From contig DIWM01000037.1 of the NCBI GenBank assembly GCA_002428485.1, forward strand, positions 32,749 to 93,372: a stretch of DNA of 60,624 bases. The letters are read 5' to 3'. The translations under genes were made by a program, and so were the position numbers. This document shows, one piece after another, positions 51,603 through 59,946 of this stretch; the stretch's first letter is position 1, and each line of letters begins with the position of its first letter. Source of the stretch: Deltaproteobacteria bacterium UBA6106. Its GTDB lineage: Bacteria > Desulfobacterota > Syntrophorhabdia > Syntrophorhabdales > Syntrophorhabdaceae. A model generated the notes under the pieces. That model was given only the letters and a program-made list of their open reading frames with translations, had not been told where the DNA came from and did no database searches.

Positions 51603-53392
51603 AGTAAAGTGCCCTCCTTGATATACTCTTTTGCAAGCGCTTCCGTTTCTTCCATGACCATCTGCTTCAGCTCATCAAGTTTTTCGAGTTCGTCGTTGCC
51701 AAAAGCCGACTTTGCCCTCATTATCTGCGGCACGCAGTTTAAAGAACGTATCCGCGTTAACGGAACCCCTCCCTGGATCAGGTCACGGCCCCTGCGATAA
51801 AGGGTAAGGATGATGCGGAGAAGGGCAATCTGCCGTTCCGGCGAGCAGTACATGTCGTTCTCGTCAAAGGCGCTCTGGGCAAGAAAACCGTCTTTCATGA
51901 TCTCGGCAATAAACAGGATCAATCGCTGCCCGTCGGGCAGGACATCGGGCCCTACGAGCTGAACGATCTGCTGGAGGCGTTCCTCCCGCTGGAGCAGCGT
52001 CAGCGCTTCCGTGCGCAGCTCAACCCAATCGGCGGCCTCTTTTTTCCACCACAGGCCCACATCTTCAACGTACTCCGAGTACGAGTGCAGCCAGTGTATC
52101 GAAGGATAATGCCGCGCATTTGCCAGCTCTGTATCGAGCGCCCAAAAACACCGTATAAAGCGCCGCGTATGCTGGGTAACAGGTTCGGAAAAGTCGCCGC
52201 CGGGCGGGCTAACCGCTCCGACGATACTCACCGAGGCCCTCTCGCCCGCCAGGGTGGTAACGGCTCCGCCGCGCTCATAGAACTGCGCGAGCCGGGTTGG
52301 CAACGATGCCGGAAAGCCTTCTTCCGCAGGCATCTCTTCGAGCCGCGCCGCCAGTTCGCGCAGGGCCTCCGCCCAACGGCTCGTCGAGTCGGCAAAGACT
52401 GCCACGGACCGGCCCATGTCCCTGTAATACTCTGCCAGGGTGATGCCCGTATAAATCGATACTTCCCGGGCTGCCACGGGCATGTTCGAGGTGTTCGCGA
52501 TGAGGATCGTCCGTTCCATCAGGGGCCTTCCGGAGCGGGGATCTTTAAGCTCCGGAAACTCACGGAGCACCTCGGTCATTTCATTCCCCCGCTCTCCGCA
52601 GCCTATGAACACAATGATATCGGCGTCAGACCATTTCGCAAGCTGGTGCTGGGTGATTGTCTTTCCTGTGCCGAACCCTCCCGGGATCGCCGCTGCGCCT
52701 CCTTTGCCGATGGGGAAAAAGGTATCAATGATGCGCTGCCCCGTGATCAGCGGTTCGGTGATGCGCAGCCGCTGGCGAATGGGGCGCGGCATCCGTACCG
52801 GCCACTGCTGGAGCATCGTAACATCACGCGGCCCGGCCTGTGTTTCCACAACTGCCACAGTGTCGACGATCTTATAATCCCCCTTGCCGACAACGGAGCG
52901 TACCGTACCGGTAAGCCCCGGCGGTACCATGATCAGATGATCAACCAGAGGCGTCTCCGCGACCTTCCCTATGGCACGGCCTTCCGCTACCACCTCGCCG
53001 GGTTTAACAAGAGGCTCAAAGGTCCAGAGCTTCCCTGTATCCAGGGGCGCCACCTTTTCTCCGCGACGGATCCAGGCGCCGCTGGCTGCCTGAATACCGG
53101 GAAGCGGACGCTGTATGCCGTCATAGATGTTGCCGACGAGCCCCGGGCCAAGCCACACGGACAGGGGGGCGCCAGTACACTTGATCGGCGCTCCGGGCTT
53201 GATCATCGTGGTATCTTCATACACCTGTATGGTGGCGTGATCCCCAACCAGCTTCACCACTTCTCCCACGAGGCCCAGGCTGCCCACCTGCACGACCTCA
53301 TACATCTGTGCCGCGTGCATGCCCGCAGCCGTCACAATGGGCCCGCTGATACGGATTGCCATAGATTCAGTAGTCCTGGAAGCATCGGTCAT
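51581..53392 (-). CDS. atpA: V/A-type ATP synthase catalytic subunit A
   Basis: About 603 residues from the ATG at 53392, which has AGGAGG upstream and overlaps the subunit E stop in ATGA. The P-loop is GGFGTGKT at about 238-245, in the slightly unusual context IPGGFGTGKTITQHQ. A bulge region typical of V/A-type A subunits lies between about 110 and 200. The SRWAEALRELAARLEEMPAE segment is near the catalytic arginine-containing loops. It hydrolyses or makes ATP. A longer frame upstream overlaps atpE and is rejected. Confidence 0.96.
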   Translation of the reverse strand: MTDASRTTESMAIRISGPIVTAAGMHAAQMYEVVQVGSLGLVGEVVKLVGDHATIQVYEDTTMIKPGAPIKCTGAPLSVWLGPGLVGNIYDGIQRPLPGIQAASGAWIRRGEKVAPLDTGKLWTFEPLVKPGEVVAEGRAIGKVAETPLVDHLIMVPPGLTGTVRSVVGKGDYKIVDTVAVVETQAGPRDVTMLQQWPVRMPRPIRQRLRITEPLITGQRIIDTFFPIGKGGAAAIPGGFGTGKTITQHQLAKWSDADIIVFIGCGERGNEMTEVLREFPELKDPRSGRPLMERTILIANTSNMPVAAREVSIYTGITLAEYYRDMGRSVAVFADSTSRWAEALRELAARLEEMPAEEGFPASLPTRLAQFYERGGAVTTLAGERASVSIVGAVSPPGGDFSEPVTQHTRRFIRCFWALDTELANARHYPSIHWLHSYSEYVEDVGLWWKKEAADWVELRTEALTLLQREERLQQIVQLVGPDVLPDGQRLILFIAEIMKDGFLAQSAFDENDMYCSPERQIALLRIILTLYRRGRDLIQGGVPLTRIRSLNCVPQIMRAKSAFGNDELEKLDELKQMVMEETEALAKEYIKEGTLLCTPPST

Positions 53393-54039
53393 GGGTTGTT
53401 TCCTCCTGATCCTGTTTTCGGGACAAAGTTCGCCTGCGCTGCTATCTGTCTTCTCAGCTCCGGCCACAGCCGTTCCAGCCTCTTCAGAAACCTGTTGTCC
53501 CACACCTGGCGAGCCTCCCCATCCTCAACGATAACGCCGCCTTCTGAAATGTCCGGTGCGTTCGAGATCGTTATTTTTACCGGACGGCCCGCTCTGCCTG
53601 CGATCTCCTCTGCCAGTGCGTCGCCCAAGGCAGCCTGGTCCGCGTCTGACAACTTCACGACAAAGGTATCGCCTTCCATCCGGCGTATTGCATAGGCTGA
53701 AAGGGCAATCACCGTCTCGCGATATTCAAAACCTTTCCTGACCAGCAGTTGCTCGCCCGCCTCTTCGTATATTGTCGCGAGCAGCGCTTCAATTCGGGCC
53801 GCGCGCAGCCGTTCTATCTCTACGGGAACCGTAGCCAGGATCAGTTCATTCTGGTGAGCTGCCTCCGCGCCGGCCTCGTTAAGCCGCTCCTGTCGCAACC
53901 GTTCCGCTTCGGCGGCAGCGTTCGCGAGAAGGGCTTCAGCGTCCTGCTTAGCGCGCATGACAATCTTTTCAGCCTCTCTCCCGGCGTCTGCCAGTATCTC
54001 TTCACGCAATTTTTCGGTAGAGCTTTGATCCGTCGTCAT
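53389..54039 (-). CDS. atpE: V/A-type ATP synthase subunit E (peripheral stalk)
   Basis: A 216-residue protein with an N-terminal long helix (REEILADAGREAEKIVMRAK) rich in alanine and charged residues, then a globular C-terminal domain (SDADQAALGDALAEEIAG, then GGVIVEDGEARQVWDNRF). It forms the peripheral stalk with subunit H. It overlaps atpA by four bases and follows atpF by 12. Confidence 0.9.
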   Translation of the reverse strand: MTTDQSSTEKLREEILADAGREAEKIVMRAKQDAEALLANAAAEAERLRQERLNEAGAEAAHQNELILATVPVEIERLRAARIEALLATIYEEAGEQLLVRKGFEYRETVIALSAYAIRRMEGDTFVVKLSDADQAALGDALAEEIAGRAGRPVKITISNAPDISEGGVIVEDGEARQVWDNRFLKRLERLWPELRRQIAAQANFVPKTGSGGNNP

Positions 54040-54051
54040 CCGTATACCCCC

Positions 54052-54360
54052 TTAACCAACGCTCACTCCCACTGCTTCCTCTACGAATTCACGCAGGCTT
54101 TTGCGCCCCGGCAGCGGCCCTTCCGGCCCGGGTATCTCAACGATCAGCGGCCGGTCCCTCTCCAGCCGGATCATCTCCACCAGCGGGCGTACCAAGGATG
54201 CCACCTTTTCGGTGATGATGATCACCCCGCAGTCAGGATCCCCTGCCGTTTCATCGATGGCGGACCTGGCCTCCTCTGCAGTTGCTGCAACCCGCGTGCC
54301 TATGCCTGCCAAACGGAAACCGCGCGCCGTGTCCTCGTCGGCAATGCAATAAAACTTCAT
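54052..54360 (-). CDS. atpF: V/A-type ATP synthase subunit F
   Basis: A 102-residue protein with a Rossmann-like beginning (FYCIADEDTARGFRLAGIGT), the DPDCGVIIITEK strand and a C-terminal helix, matching subunit F in size. It sits on the central shaft with subunit D. It lies between atpK and atpE, ten and twelve bases away. Confidence 0.9.
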   Translation of the reverse strand: MKFYCIADEDTARGFRLAGIGTRVAATAEEARSAIDETAGDPDCGVIIITEKVASLVRPLVEMIRLERDRPLIVEIPGPEGPLPGRKSLREFVEEAVGVSVG

Positions 54361-54370
54361 GACATGCCCC

Positions 54371-54715
54371 TTATATCTTTTGTATCAGCATCATGGCGAT
54401 AGCGAAACCCAGCACAGCAAGCCCCTCCGCCAATGCCACAAAGAGGATGCTGCGCGTCAGAAGCTCAGGTTTCTCCGCCGCCGCGCCCAGCGCTGCTGAC
54501 CCTATCCTCCCTACAGCTTGGCCTGCGCCGAGAACGCTTATGGCGATGGCAAAAGCTGCCGCAACGCCCAAGCCGATGGCTCTGTATACTAATACCACGT
54601 CAGCCGTCGCGCCGCCGTGCACAGTTTCCGCCGCTAAAGCTGCCGCGCCGGGCAGTATTGCTCCCGCCAGAACCGCTCCGATTACCCCAAGTCGCCGAAA
54701 CAACAACTTGATCAT
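54371..54715 (-). CDS. atpK: V/A-type ATP synthase subunit K (proteolipid, c ring)
   Basis: A 114-residue proteolipid. A hydrophobic leader (VIGAVLAGAILPGAAALAAE) is followed by a two-helix hairpin. The ion-binding glutamate is in ALAEGLAVLGF near residue 97. Helix 1 of the hairpin has a glutamine in LGAGQAVGRIG, at the place where sodium-binding rings have one, but the residue after the glutamate is glycine rather than serine or threonine. Proton versus sodium specificity is therefore open. Confidence 0.92.
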   Translation of the reverse strand: MIKLLFRRLGVIGAVLAGAILPGAAALAAETVHGGATADVVLVYRAIGLGVAAAFAIAISVLGAGQAVGRIGSAALGAAAEKPELLTRSILFVALAEGLAVLGFAIAMMLIQKI

Positions 54716-54754
54716 ACGACACCTCCAATATTTTCTAAGATCGTGTTACACCAT

Positions 54755-54867
54755 CCAGTATCCCGTTTATAGCGTTTGTTGCGTTTATAGCGTTCTTTAC
54801 TGGTCTGTTTCGTCTGTTTAGTCTTAACGTTGAACGTTGCACATAGAACATTGAACGTATCCTCACT
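54755..54867. repeat. family F repeat between atpI and atpK
   Basis: GCGTTTGTTGCGTTTATAGC, GTCTGTTTCGTCTGTTTAGT, then CTTAACGTTGAACGTTGCAC. It interrupts an otherwise tightly packed operon (gap 54716-54867). The atpI stop lies in a family B-like word at its edge (CGTGAGGCATAAAGTGAGG on the minus strand). Confidence 0.7.
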
Positions 54868-56886
54868 TTATGCCTCACGGGGCTCGTCTTCTGAGCCGCC
54901 AGGGGCCAAACGAAACGGCTCAAAGGGTTCGCCGCCGCCTGAAAAAAACTTTCCGAAGAACTCATAATATTCGAGACGGAGCGCCTGCACCGAAGCAATG
55001 ACCCCTTCCAGGACAATGGCTATCAGGTTCCCGAAAATGATGACCAACAGGCTCCATACTCCGCCGCCGGCAGAACCCCTGACCTCCTCGGCTACCATAA
55101 AAGCAGCAAAAAGTAGTGCCGCGTGGCTCATGGCATAGGCCGCAAGACGTACAAAGCTTATAGTGTTCGCAAGGTAGCTGAGAATGGCCTCAAAAGCGCC
55201 GACGCAGGATTCGATAATAGCCCCTGCCATTCCGCCATGCGCCCCGCCGTGTCCACCTGCCTTGCTGCTCATGAAATGCTCTAAGGGTTCCTTGACAGAC
55301 CAGCCGATGATGGGCACGGCGAGGAACAGGATAACACATACGCCCATGAGCCCCCATGACCGGATGGTGGCCCCATACAACAGGAGGGCCAACGCGCCCC
55401 AATAGAACAAGAGGCCTATAAGGCCGAACTTGTCAAGGATGCCGCCGATGATATCGCCTTTTCGAAATCGGTTGATGACATTTAATATAAGCCCGATGCT
55501 GATCATCGCGATGCCGATACCGATAGCGCCGTACATCAGCTGTATGGGATCGCCTTCCAGGGGGTCATGCCAGAGGGCGTAATGCTTGAACGCCTCGATG
55601 CCAAAGTAACTCCCGTACACCACTCCAAAGATGATGCTGGATAAGCCGGCGGAGATAAGAAGCACACCAATGTCCTGCACCTTTTTGGATCGACGGGCCT
55701 TAATAAGGGCTATCACCCCGCAGGCGACAAGAACCGCTCCATGTCCGGCGTCGCCGAACATCATGCCGAACATCACTATGTAACTGAGGGCGACAAACAG
55801 CGTCGGCTCCAGTTCATGATAGCTCGGAAGGCTATAGGCCGATACCAGCATCTCGAAAGGACGCAAGAACCACGAGTGCCGGAGCAGGACAGGGGCTTCT
55901 TCGCCTGTTGAAGCGTCAGGATGTGCGGTCTCAAGCACATGCTTGCCCCCGGTGATCTCTTCCATGTGCTGCTTTAAAACCGTTACGTCGCCTGCCGGGA
56001 CCCAACCCGCGATCAGCACCGTCATTTCTGTCCGGGGAAACTTCTGGCTTGCCTCCAGAAGCCGGCATTCCATGTTGACAAATTCTTCAATTTCGGCCAG
56101 GGTAGGGGCAAACTCCACTCCAACCCCCTTGATCTTGCCATTCAATTGATCCAATTCTGTTGTTAATTTTTCTTGTTCCCTCTCTGCATCTTCGGATATT
56201 CTATCCACTGTCGAACCGTCGGCTACCGGAAGCGCCTCTCGCTGAAAACCTGCCTGCAGCAACACACTTTCCAGCGCTGATTGTCCCTGGCGGTTAGTAA
56301 TGGCGAAGAGCCTCTGCCGCCCTTTCTTCTGGGCAAGGGGAAGCAACGCCACGTTATCGCCAATCTCCCGCTCAAGGCCTTCGAGGTTCTGTGCCGGCAA
56401 GCTCCCTGTGACAAAATAGAGAAATGAAAATCGGTCAAGCCCTGTGAGGGGGATATCGAACCCGCGATAGTGCGATACCTGGTCACACATTACGGCCAGC
56501 TCTTTCTGCCGTTGAATAAGACGCTGGCGGTCTTCCAGAAAACCTGCGCTACGCTGTTCCATGGACAGGAGTGCCGCTTCGGCCTGATCCAGGGTCATCT
56601 CTGATGAAAGTGCTTGCGCAGCATCCTCCCCGCGCTCACGCGATCCCTTCCCGGGCAGGGGAGGAACTTCCAGTGATTGGCGGAATTCCTGAACGCGTGT
56701 ACGGATACGATCATATCGAGTCAGCTCTCCGGTGCAGTCGGCGGGAGCGAGAAGCGCCGTATCAGGATCGTACCGTGTGCGCGTCAGGTGCATGGCCCCC
56801 AATGCGCCCAATCCTTTGAGCACCTTCCTCTCGTCCTGGGCGAGCACGATCGCGCGTACCCGCATCATCGGTACCGTACTAAACAC
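54868..56886 (-). CDS. atpI: V/A-type ATP synthase subunit I (membrane stator)
   Basis: A 672-residue protein with an N-terminal cytoplasmic part of about 350 residues containing coiled coils, and a C-terminal membrane part of about seven or eight helices (YIVMFGMMFGDAGHGAVLVA onward). The FVRLAAYAMSHAALLFA segment near residue 595 carries the arginine expected for the ion half-channel. Family F repeats lie on both sides of the gene within the operon. Confidence 0.93.
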   Translation of the reverse strand: MFSTVPMMRVRAIVLAQDERKVLKGLGALGAMHLTRTRYDPDTALLAPADCTGELTRYDRIRTRVQEFRQSLEVPPLPGKGSRERGEDAAQALSSEMTLDQAEAALLSMEQRSAGFLEDRQRLIQRQKELAVMCDQVSHYRGFDIPLTGLDRFSFLYFVTGSLPAQNLEGLEREIGDNVALLPLAQKKGRQRLFAITNRQGQSALESVLLQAGFQREALPVADGSTVDRISEDAEREQEKLTTELDQLNGKIKGVGVEFAPTLAEIEEFVNMECRLLEASQKFPRTEMTVLIAGWVPAGDVTVLKQHMEEITGGKHVLETAHPDASTGEEAPVLLRHSWFLRPFEMLVSAYSLPSYHELEPTLFVALSYIVMFGMMFGDAGHGAVLVACGVIALIKARRSKKVQDIGVLLISAGLSSIIFGVVYGSYFGIEAFKHYALWHDPLEGDPIQLMYGAIGIGIAMISIGLILNVINRFRKGDIIGGILDKFGLIGLLFYWGALALLLYGATIRSWGLMGVCVILFLAVPIIGWSVKEPLEHFMSSKAGGHGGAHGGMAGAIIESCVGAFEAILSYLANTISFVRLAAYAMSHAALLFAAFMVAEEVRGSAGGGVWSLLVIIFGNLIAIVLEGVIASVQALRLEYYEFFGKFFSGGGEPFEPFRLAPGGSEDEPREA

Positions 56887-56892
56887 GGACCA

Positions 56893-56960
56893 CCCCCGAA
56901 ATTGCGTTTGTTGCGTTTATAGCGTTAGTTGCGTTCACTTTTCACCTTTAGCGTTGTTTT
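56893..56960. repeat. family F repeat between atpC and atpI
   Basis: CCGAAATTGCGTTTGTTGCG, TTTATAGCGTTAGTTGCG, then TTCACTTTTCACC (family D-like). It directly follows the atpC stop (minus strand). Confidence 0.65.
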
Positions 56961-58061
56961 TCATGTAACCTTCACAATATCGGTACGCGGGATCAAACGT
57001 CCGCGGATCGTCTCTGCTGCTATGCCGCTACGAATTCCCTCGGAAATCGTGATGAGGTTGGCCGCTTCCACACGGCGGAGTGCCGCATAGCCCATAATTG
57101 CCCCGAGCCCCATGTGGCTTCGACGAAAAGCCAGGTTAGCCAAACGAACGAACCGATTCCACGCAAGTCCCTCCAGGACGGATGCATCAACGGCATTCGA
57201 TCCATCCGGCCCGCGCTCAAAAGGCGCTGCATCGAATACGCGCTCCCAGGCACGGCTCGCCGATGTATAAAGATCAGGATCGTTGAGCATGGCTGCAAAA
57301 AGTGACCGCGGGATCCTGGTCCCTTCGACATGCAGCGGCTGTAGCATAGCCTGCGTCAGGTTATAGCGAAACCTTCCCCGGGCGACCAGCATCAGGTGGA
57401 ACATGTCCACTTCCTGAAAAACCATTGGGCTTATTATCTCCCGGTCTTCCCGCGAAAGCTTGCCCGTTCCGGCGACCAAACCCTGAAAATAGATACGGTC
57501 CAGCGCTGCCTCGAAGAAAAACGGCCGGGGATGATCCATATAGATTTCGAGGGCCTCCTCCAGGTTCTCCCGGAGAAACCCTTTTGGAAAGAACCGTACA
57601 AAACTCTCCGGAGATTCTGCTGCAGCCATCCCGCGGATATCGACAGGCAGCCATCCTGGAATAGTTACGAGATACCTCTCGAACTCTTCGACGGGGGCCT
57701 TTGTTAAGTATGCCCGGAACAATACCTTCAGATTTTCCATCTGAAACCGGACGAGCGTCCAATCGATAAGATCGGCTCCCGGACCGGACATGTGGGCGCT
57801 AAAATCTGATACCTCGCCGATCAGCTCGTGGACCAATGTGCGCTGGAAATCAAGGACTCCGCTGATCTCAGACCCAGGAAAAATCATATGAAAAAAATCC
57901 CGAGGGCTTCCGATGCGGCACAGGCTGTCGAGGCGCTCGGCCTCGGCCATGCGGCTTCTGCGGGCATGAAGACGGGCAGCGAGATAATCCATGTCTCTCG
58001 CTGCTTGCCGCTTTGGGACAGCGGCCGGGGCAGTGCGCGAAACGGCTATGTCTTTTTGCAC
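56961..58061 (-). CDS. atpC: V/A-type ATP synthase subunit C
   Basis: About 366 residues from GTG 58061, which has GAGGTGG eight bases upstream. TTG 58067 and ATG 57992 are alternatives. An all-helical protein with the DYLAARLHARRSRM start and the ENLKVLFRAYLTKAP segment seen in V/A-type subunit C/d, the funnel that couples shaft to c ring. It stands before subunit I rather than in the more usual K-E-C-F position. Confidence 0.8.
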   Translation of the reverse strand: MQKDIAVSRTAPAAVPKRQAARDMDYLAARLHARRSRMAEAERLDSLCRIGSPRDFFHMIFPGSEISGVLDFQRTLVHELIGEVSDFSAHMSGPGADLIDWTLVRFQMENLKVLFRAYLTKAPVEEFERYLVTIPGWLPVDIRGMAAAESPESFVRFFPKGFLRENLEEALEIYMDHPRPFFFEAALDRIYFQGLVAGTGKLSREDREIISPMVFQEVDMFHLMLVARGRFRYNLTQAMLQPLHVEGTRIPRSLFAAMLNDPDLYTSASRAWERVFDAAPFERGPDGSNAVDASVLEGLAWNRFVRLANLAFRRSHMGLGAIMGYAALRRVEAANLITISEGIRSGIAAETIRGRLIPRTDIVKVT

Positions 58062-58360
58062 ACGCAACGGACCACCTCTGCAACGGCCGACTTTCTGCTC
58101 GCCGGATCAAGCTGAATCTGACTCTCAACCTTATCGACAGCTTCAGCCAAACGGGATTGTTTTTCATGCTCGGCCTTTTGCACTGCAGCTTCTATTATCC
58201 TCTGGGCCTCAGCGAAAACCTCCTGGCGGGCGCGCTCAATATTATCCTGCGCATTTTTTTGAGCCTCCGACAAGATACTATCCGCTTCGGTCCGGGCTGC
58301 CTCCACGGTGAGCCTCGCCTCGTTCTCCGTCCCGACGATCTTTTGAATCACATCGCGCAT
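58046..58360 (-). CDS. atpH: V/A-type ATP synthase subunit H/G (peripheral stalk)
   Basis: A 104-residue, almost wholly helical protein rich in alanine, glutamate and lysine (ARTEADSILSEAQKNAQDNI, ARQEVFAEAQRIIEAAVQK). It matches the small coiled-coil stalk subunit that pairs with E. It is the first V-type subunit in the operon, 33 bases after the kinase-like gene, and overlaps atpC. Confidence 0.85.
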   Translation of the reverse strand: MRDVIQKIVGTENEARLTVEAARTEADSILSEAQKNAQDNIERARQEVFAEAQRIIEAAVQKAEHEKQSRLAEAVDKVESQIQLDPASRKSAVAEVVRCVCKKT

Positions 58361-58393
58361 GGTAACGCCTCCGTAGAAAATAATATCCTGCCG

Positions 58394-59140
58394 TTACGCT
58401 ATTAAACGGCTCATGCCTGCCATCGTTTTCCCACGGCTGTCCAGCTTGAAACGCTTGATTACCTCTTCGCCGACCAACCGGGCAGCTTCCGCGTGTCCTA
58501 TAAAGTCTGTATTAATGGTTACGTGATAAAGCAGCGGGTCATCGACCTCTCTGCTGAAATTATCCTTTATGTAGCGTCTGCGCGCCTGATCCTTTTTCTT
58601 GATATAATTGGCGGCTGTTTTCTCATCGTAGCCGAAGACCTTTTGCGCCTGTTCGATCCTCTTTTCAAGCGACCCTGTCAGGCGCACATGAAAGACGTTC
58701 TTCATTTTGCCGGTGACGATGCTGGACCCCCGGCCCACGAGAATAACATTCCCCGTTTGCGCAAGGCGCCTGATGGTTGCATTCGTCTGTTCAACAAGCG
58801 TCCAGGTTGAAGGGTGCAAGCCCAGCAGTTCCTCAAGCGCATCCGTCAGCATGGCCTTGTGGTCTTCTTTCATGAAATCGCCGATGTTCTTGCGGAGCCG
58901 GTGCTCCTCCAGCACCTTCGCCACGAGATGGTGAGAAAAAACGGTCCACACCTCGTGAGACGGAACGTGTTCCTGCAGATAGTCCGCCAGTTCGGAAGCG
59001 ACGGTAAGGCCGCCCGCGCCTTCTGCCCGTGAGATCGTTATTGCCGGTTTTACAAAAACTCCTGGGGCTTGTTTTTCCTTCTGGAAAAAGTGGCTTTTAA
59101 TGTAAGACTTACACTTATCGGAACTTATATTCTCCCACAT
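58394..59140 (-). CDS. cytidylate kinase-like family protein
   Basis: A 248-residue P-loop-type protein resembling the cytidylate-kinase-2 family: AITISRAEGAGGLTVASELA near residues 33-52 (a GxGG-type loop rather than a classic P-loop), VILVGRGSSIVTG near 132, and the basic lid KKKDQARRRYIKDNF near 180. These proteins often lie near membrane-energy genes, but their substrate is not established. It directly precedes atpH on the same strand and is probably cotranscribed with the V-type ATPase. Confidence 0.8.
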   Translation of the reverse strand: MWENISSDKCKSYIKSHFFQKEKQAPGVFVKPAITISRAEGAGGLTVASELADYLQEHVPSHEVWTVFSHHLVAKVLEEHRLRKNIGDFMKEDHKAMLTDALEELLGLHPSTWTLVEQTNATIRRLAQTGNVILVGRGSSIVTGKMKNVFHVRLTGSLEKRIEQAQKVFGYDEKTAANYIKKKDQARRRYIKDNFSREVDDPLLYHVTINTDFIGHAEAARLVGEEVIKRFKLDSRGKTMAGMSRLIA

Positions 59141-59209
59141 ATCCCGGCTCTCCTATTCTTTTTCCTTTTTCATGGCCTCTTTTGAAAGCCATATAAAACA
59201 GGTTTTTCA

Positions 59210-59665
59210 TCACTTCAGATGTTTCCCAAGATTAATGAACTCTGAACGGTCAAAGCCGATTGATTTGAAAAATGAAAGCATGTCCACGGCATCCCATCGC
59301 ACAGCCGTGTAAATATCCTGAATCCCCTTTTCTCTAAAGTATTCAAAAAGCTTCTTTGCCAATGTCCGGCCTATGCCGATACCCATACACCGGGCACATA
59401 CGCCGACCACAACGATCCACCCGCTTTTTTCAATGCCGAAACCCGGCCCCTTGATCTCTCCTATGATGAACCCAACGACCCCGTCATCCCGTAAGGCGAC
59501 AAATCCCGCAACATCATGTTTTCTCAGATGCGCTTCTATGCTCTGTATCCAAGCTTTCGACACCTTCTTCTTTATGATGGACTCCTGGATCTCAATGATA
59601 TTGGGAACATCCTTGACGGTAATCCTCCTGACCCTTACCCCGTTCATCATATACTGTCTCCTCAA
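59210..59665 (-). CDS. GNAT family N-acetyltransferase
   Basis: A 151-residue single-domain GNAT: RRITVKDVPNIIEIQESII at the N-terminus, VGFIIGEIKG strands, the acetyl-CoA motif VVGVCARCMGIGIGRTLAKK near 88-107, and the end SFFKSIGFDRSEFINLG. The substrate is unknown. Its ATG overlaps the stop of the DUF2080 gene (ATGA), so the two are translated together. Confidence 0.87.
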   Translation of the reverse strand: MRRQYMMNGVRVRRITVKDVPNIIEIQESIIKKKVSKAWIQSIEAHLRKHDVAGFVALRDDGVVGFIIGEIKGPGFGIEKSGWIVVVGVCARCMGIGIGRTLAKKLFEYFREKGIQDIYTAVRWDAVDMLSFFKSIGFDRSEFINLGKHLK

Positions 59666-59844
59666 TCGATGCGTATGATCTTAACGTGCTTCCCTATCCA
59701 CTCAGGGGGCAGGTAGACACGTCCGGAATTCCCGCTCTGCTTTACTGCCTTTTCAAGCATCTCCTCGCCATAGACCTCAAACTTTACCTTGTCTAAGATG
59801 TTTTTTAGCTCATCAGCAGGTTTCAATATCTTTGCACTCATCAA
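59662..59844 (-). CDS. DUF2080 family protein (SpoVT/AbrB-like)
   Basis: A 60-residue protein whose C-terminal half, EKAVKQSGNSGRVYLPPEWI then GKHVKIIRI, matches DUF2080, a small family with an AbrB-like swapped-hairpin pattern labelled transposon-encoded in many archaeal and bacterial genomes. The N-terminal half is a helix (LKNILDKVKFEVYGEEML). No transposase is nearby. It overlaps the GNAT gene by four bases and has a perfect sigma70 promoter at 59895-59922, so it may be the DNA-binding half of a two-gene module. Confidence 0.78.
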   Translation of the reverse strand: MMSAKILKPADELKNILDKVKFEVYGEEMLEKAVKQSGNSGRVYLPPEWIGKHVKIIRID

Positions 59845-59894
59845 ATATCCTCTCTCAGATGGATACGCCTTAATTATATTATAGCTGTATTATA

Positions 59895-59922
59895 ATTATA
59901 TTTTAGCGTTAACATTTGTCAA
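59895..59922 (-). promoter_or_regulatory. consensus sigma70 promoter for the DUF2080-GNAT pair
   Basis: On the minus strand TTGACA (59917-59922) and TATAAT (59895-59900) are both perfect and 16 bases apart. AT-rich inverse-related words (TAATTATATTATA and TATTATAATTATA) surround the -10 box and start point, a likely operator. GAGAGAGG precedes the ATG at 59844. Confidence 0.75.
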
Positions 59923-59946
59923 GTAAAATTTTAAAATGTGAGGACA

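Noticed and set aside
53393..53503. 37-residue N-terminal extension of V-type subunit A
   Set aside because: It overlaps atpE in another frame, while ATG 53392 has AGGAGG and the expected ATGA overlap.
52085..53695. 536-residue plus-strand frame opposite V-type subunit A
   Set aside because: It is a long antisense frame caused by codon composition of the catalytic subunit gene; rich in Arg/Pro/His with no domain.
59662..59844. DUF2080 gene as evidence of a transposon
   Set aside because: The family is often labelled transposon-encoded, but no transposase, terminal repeats or target duplication were found around it.
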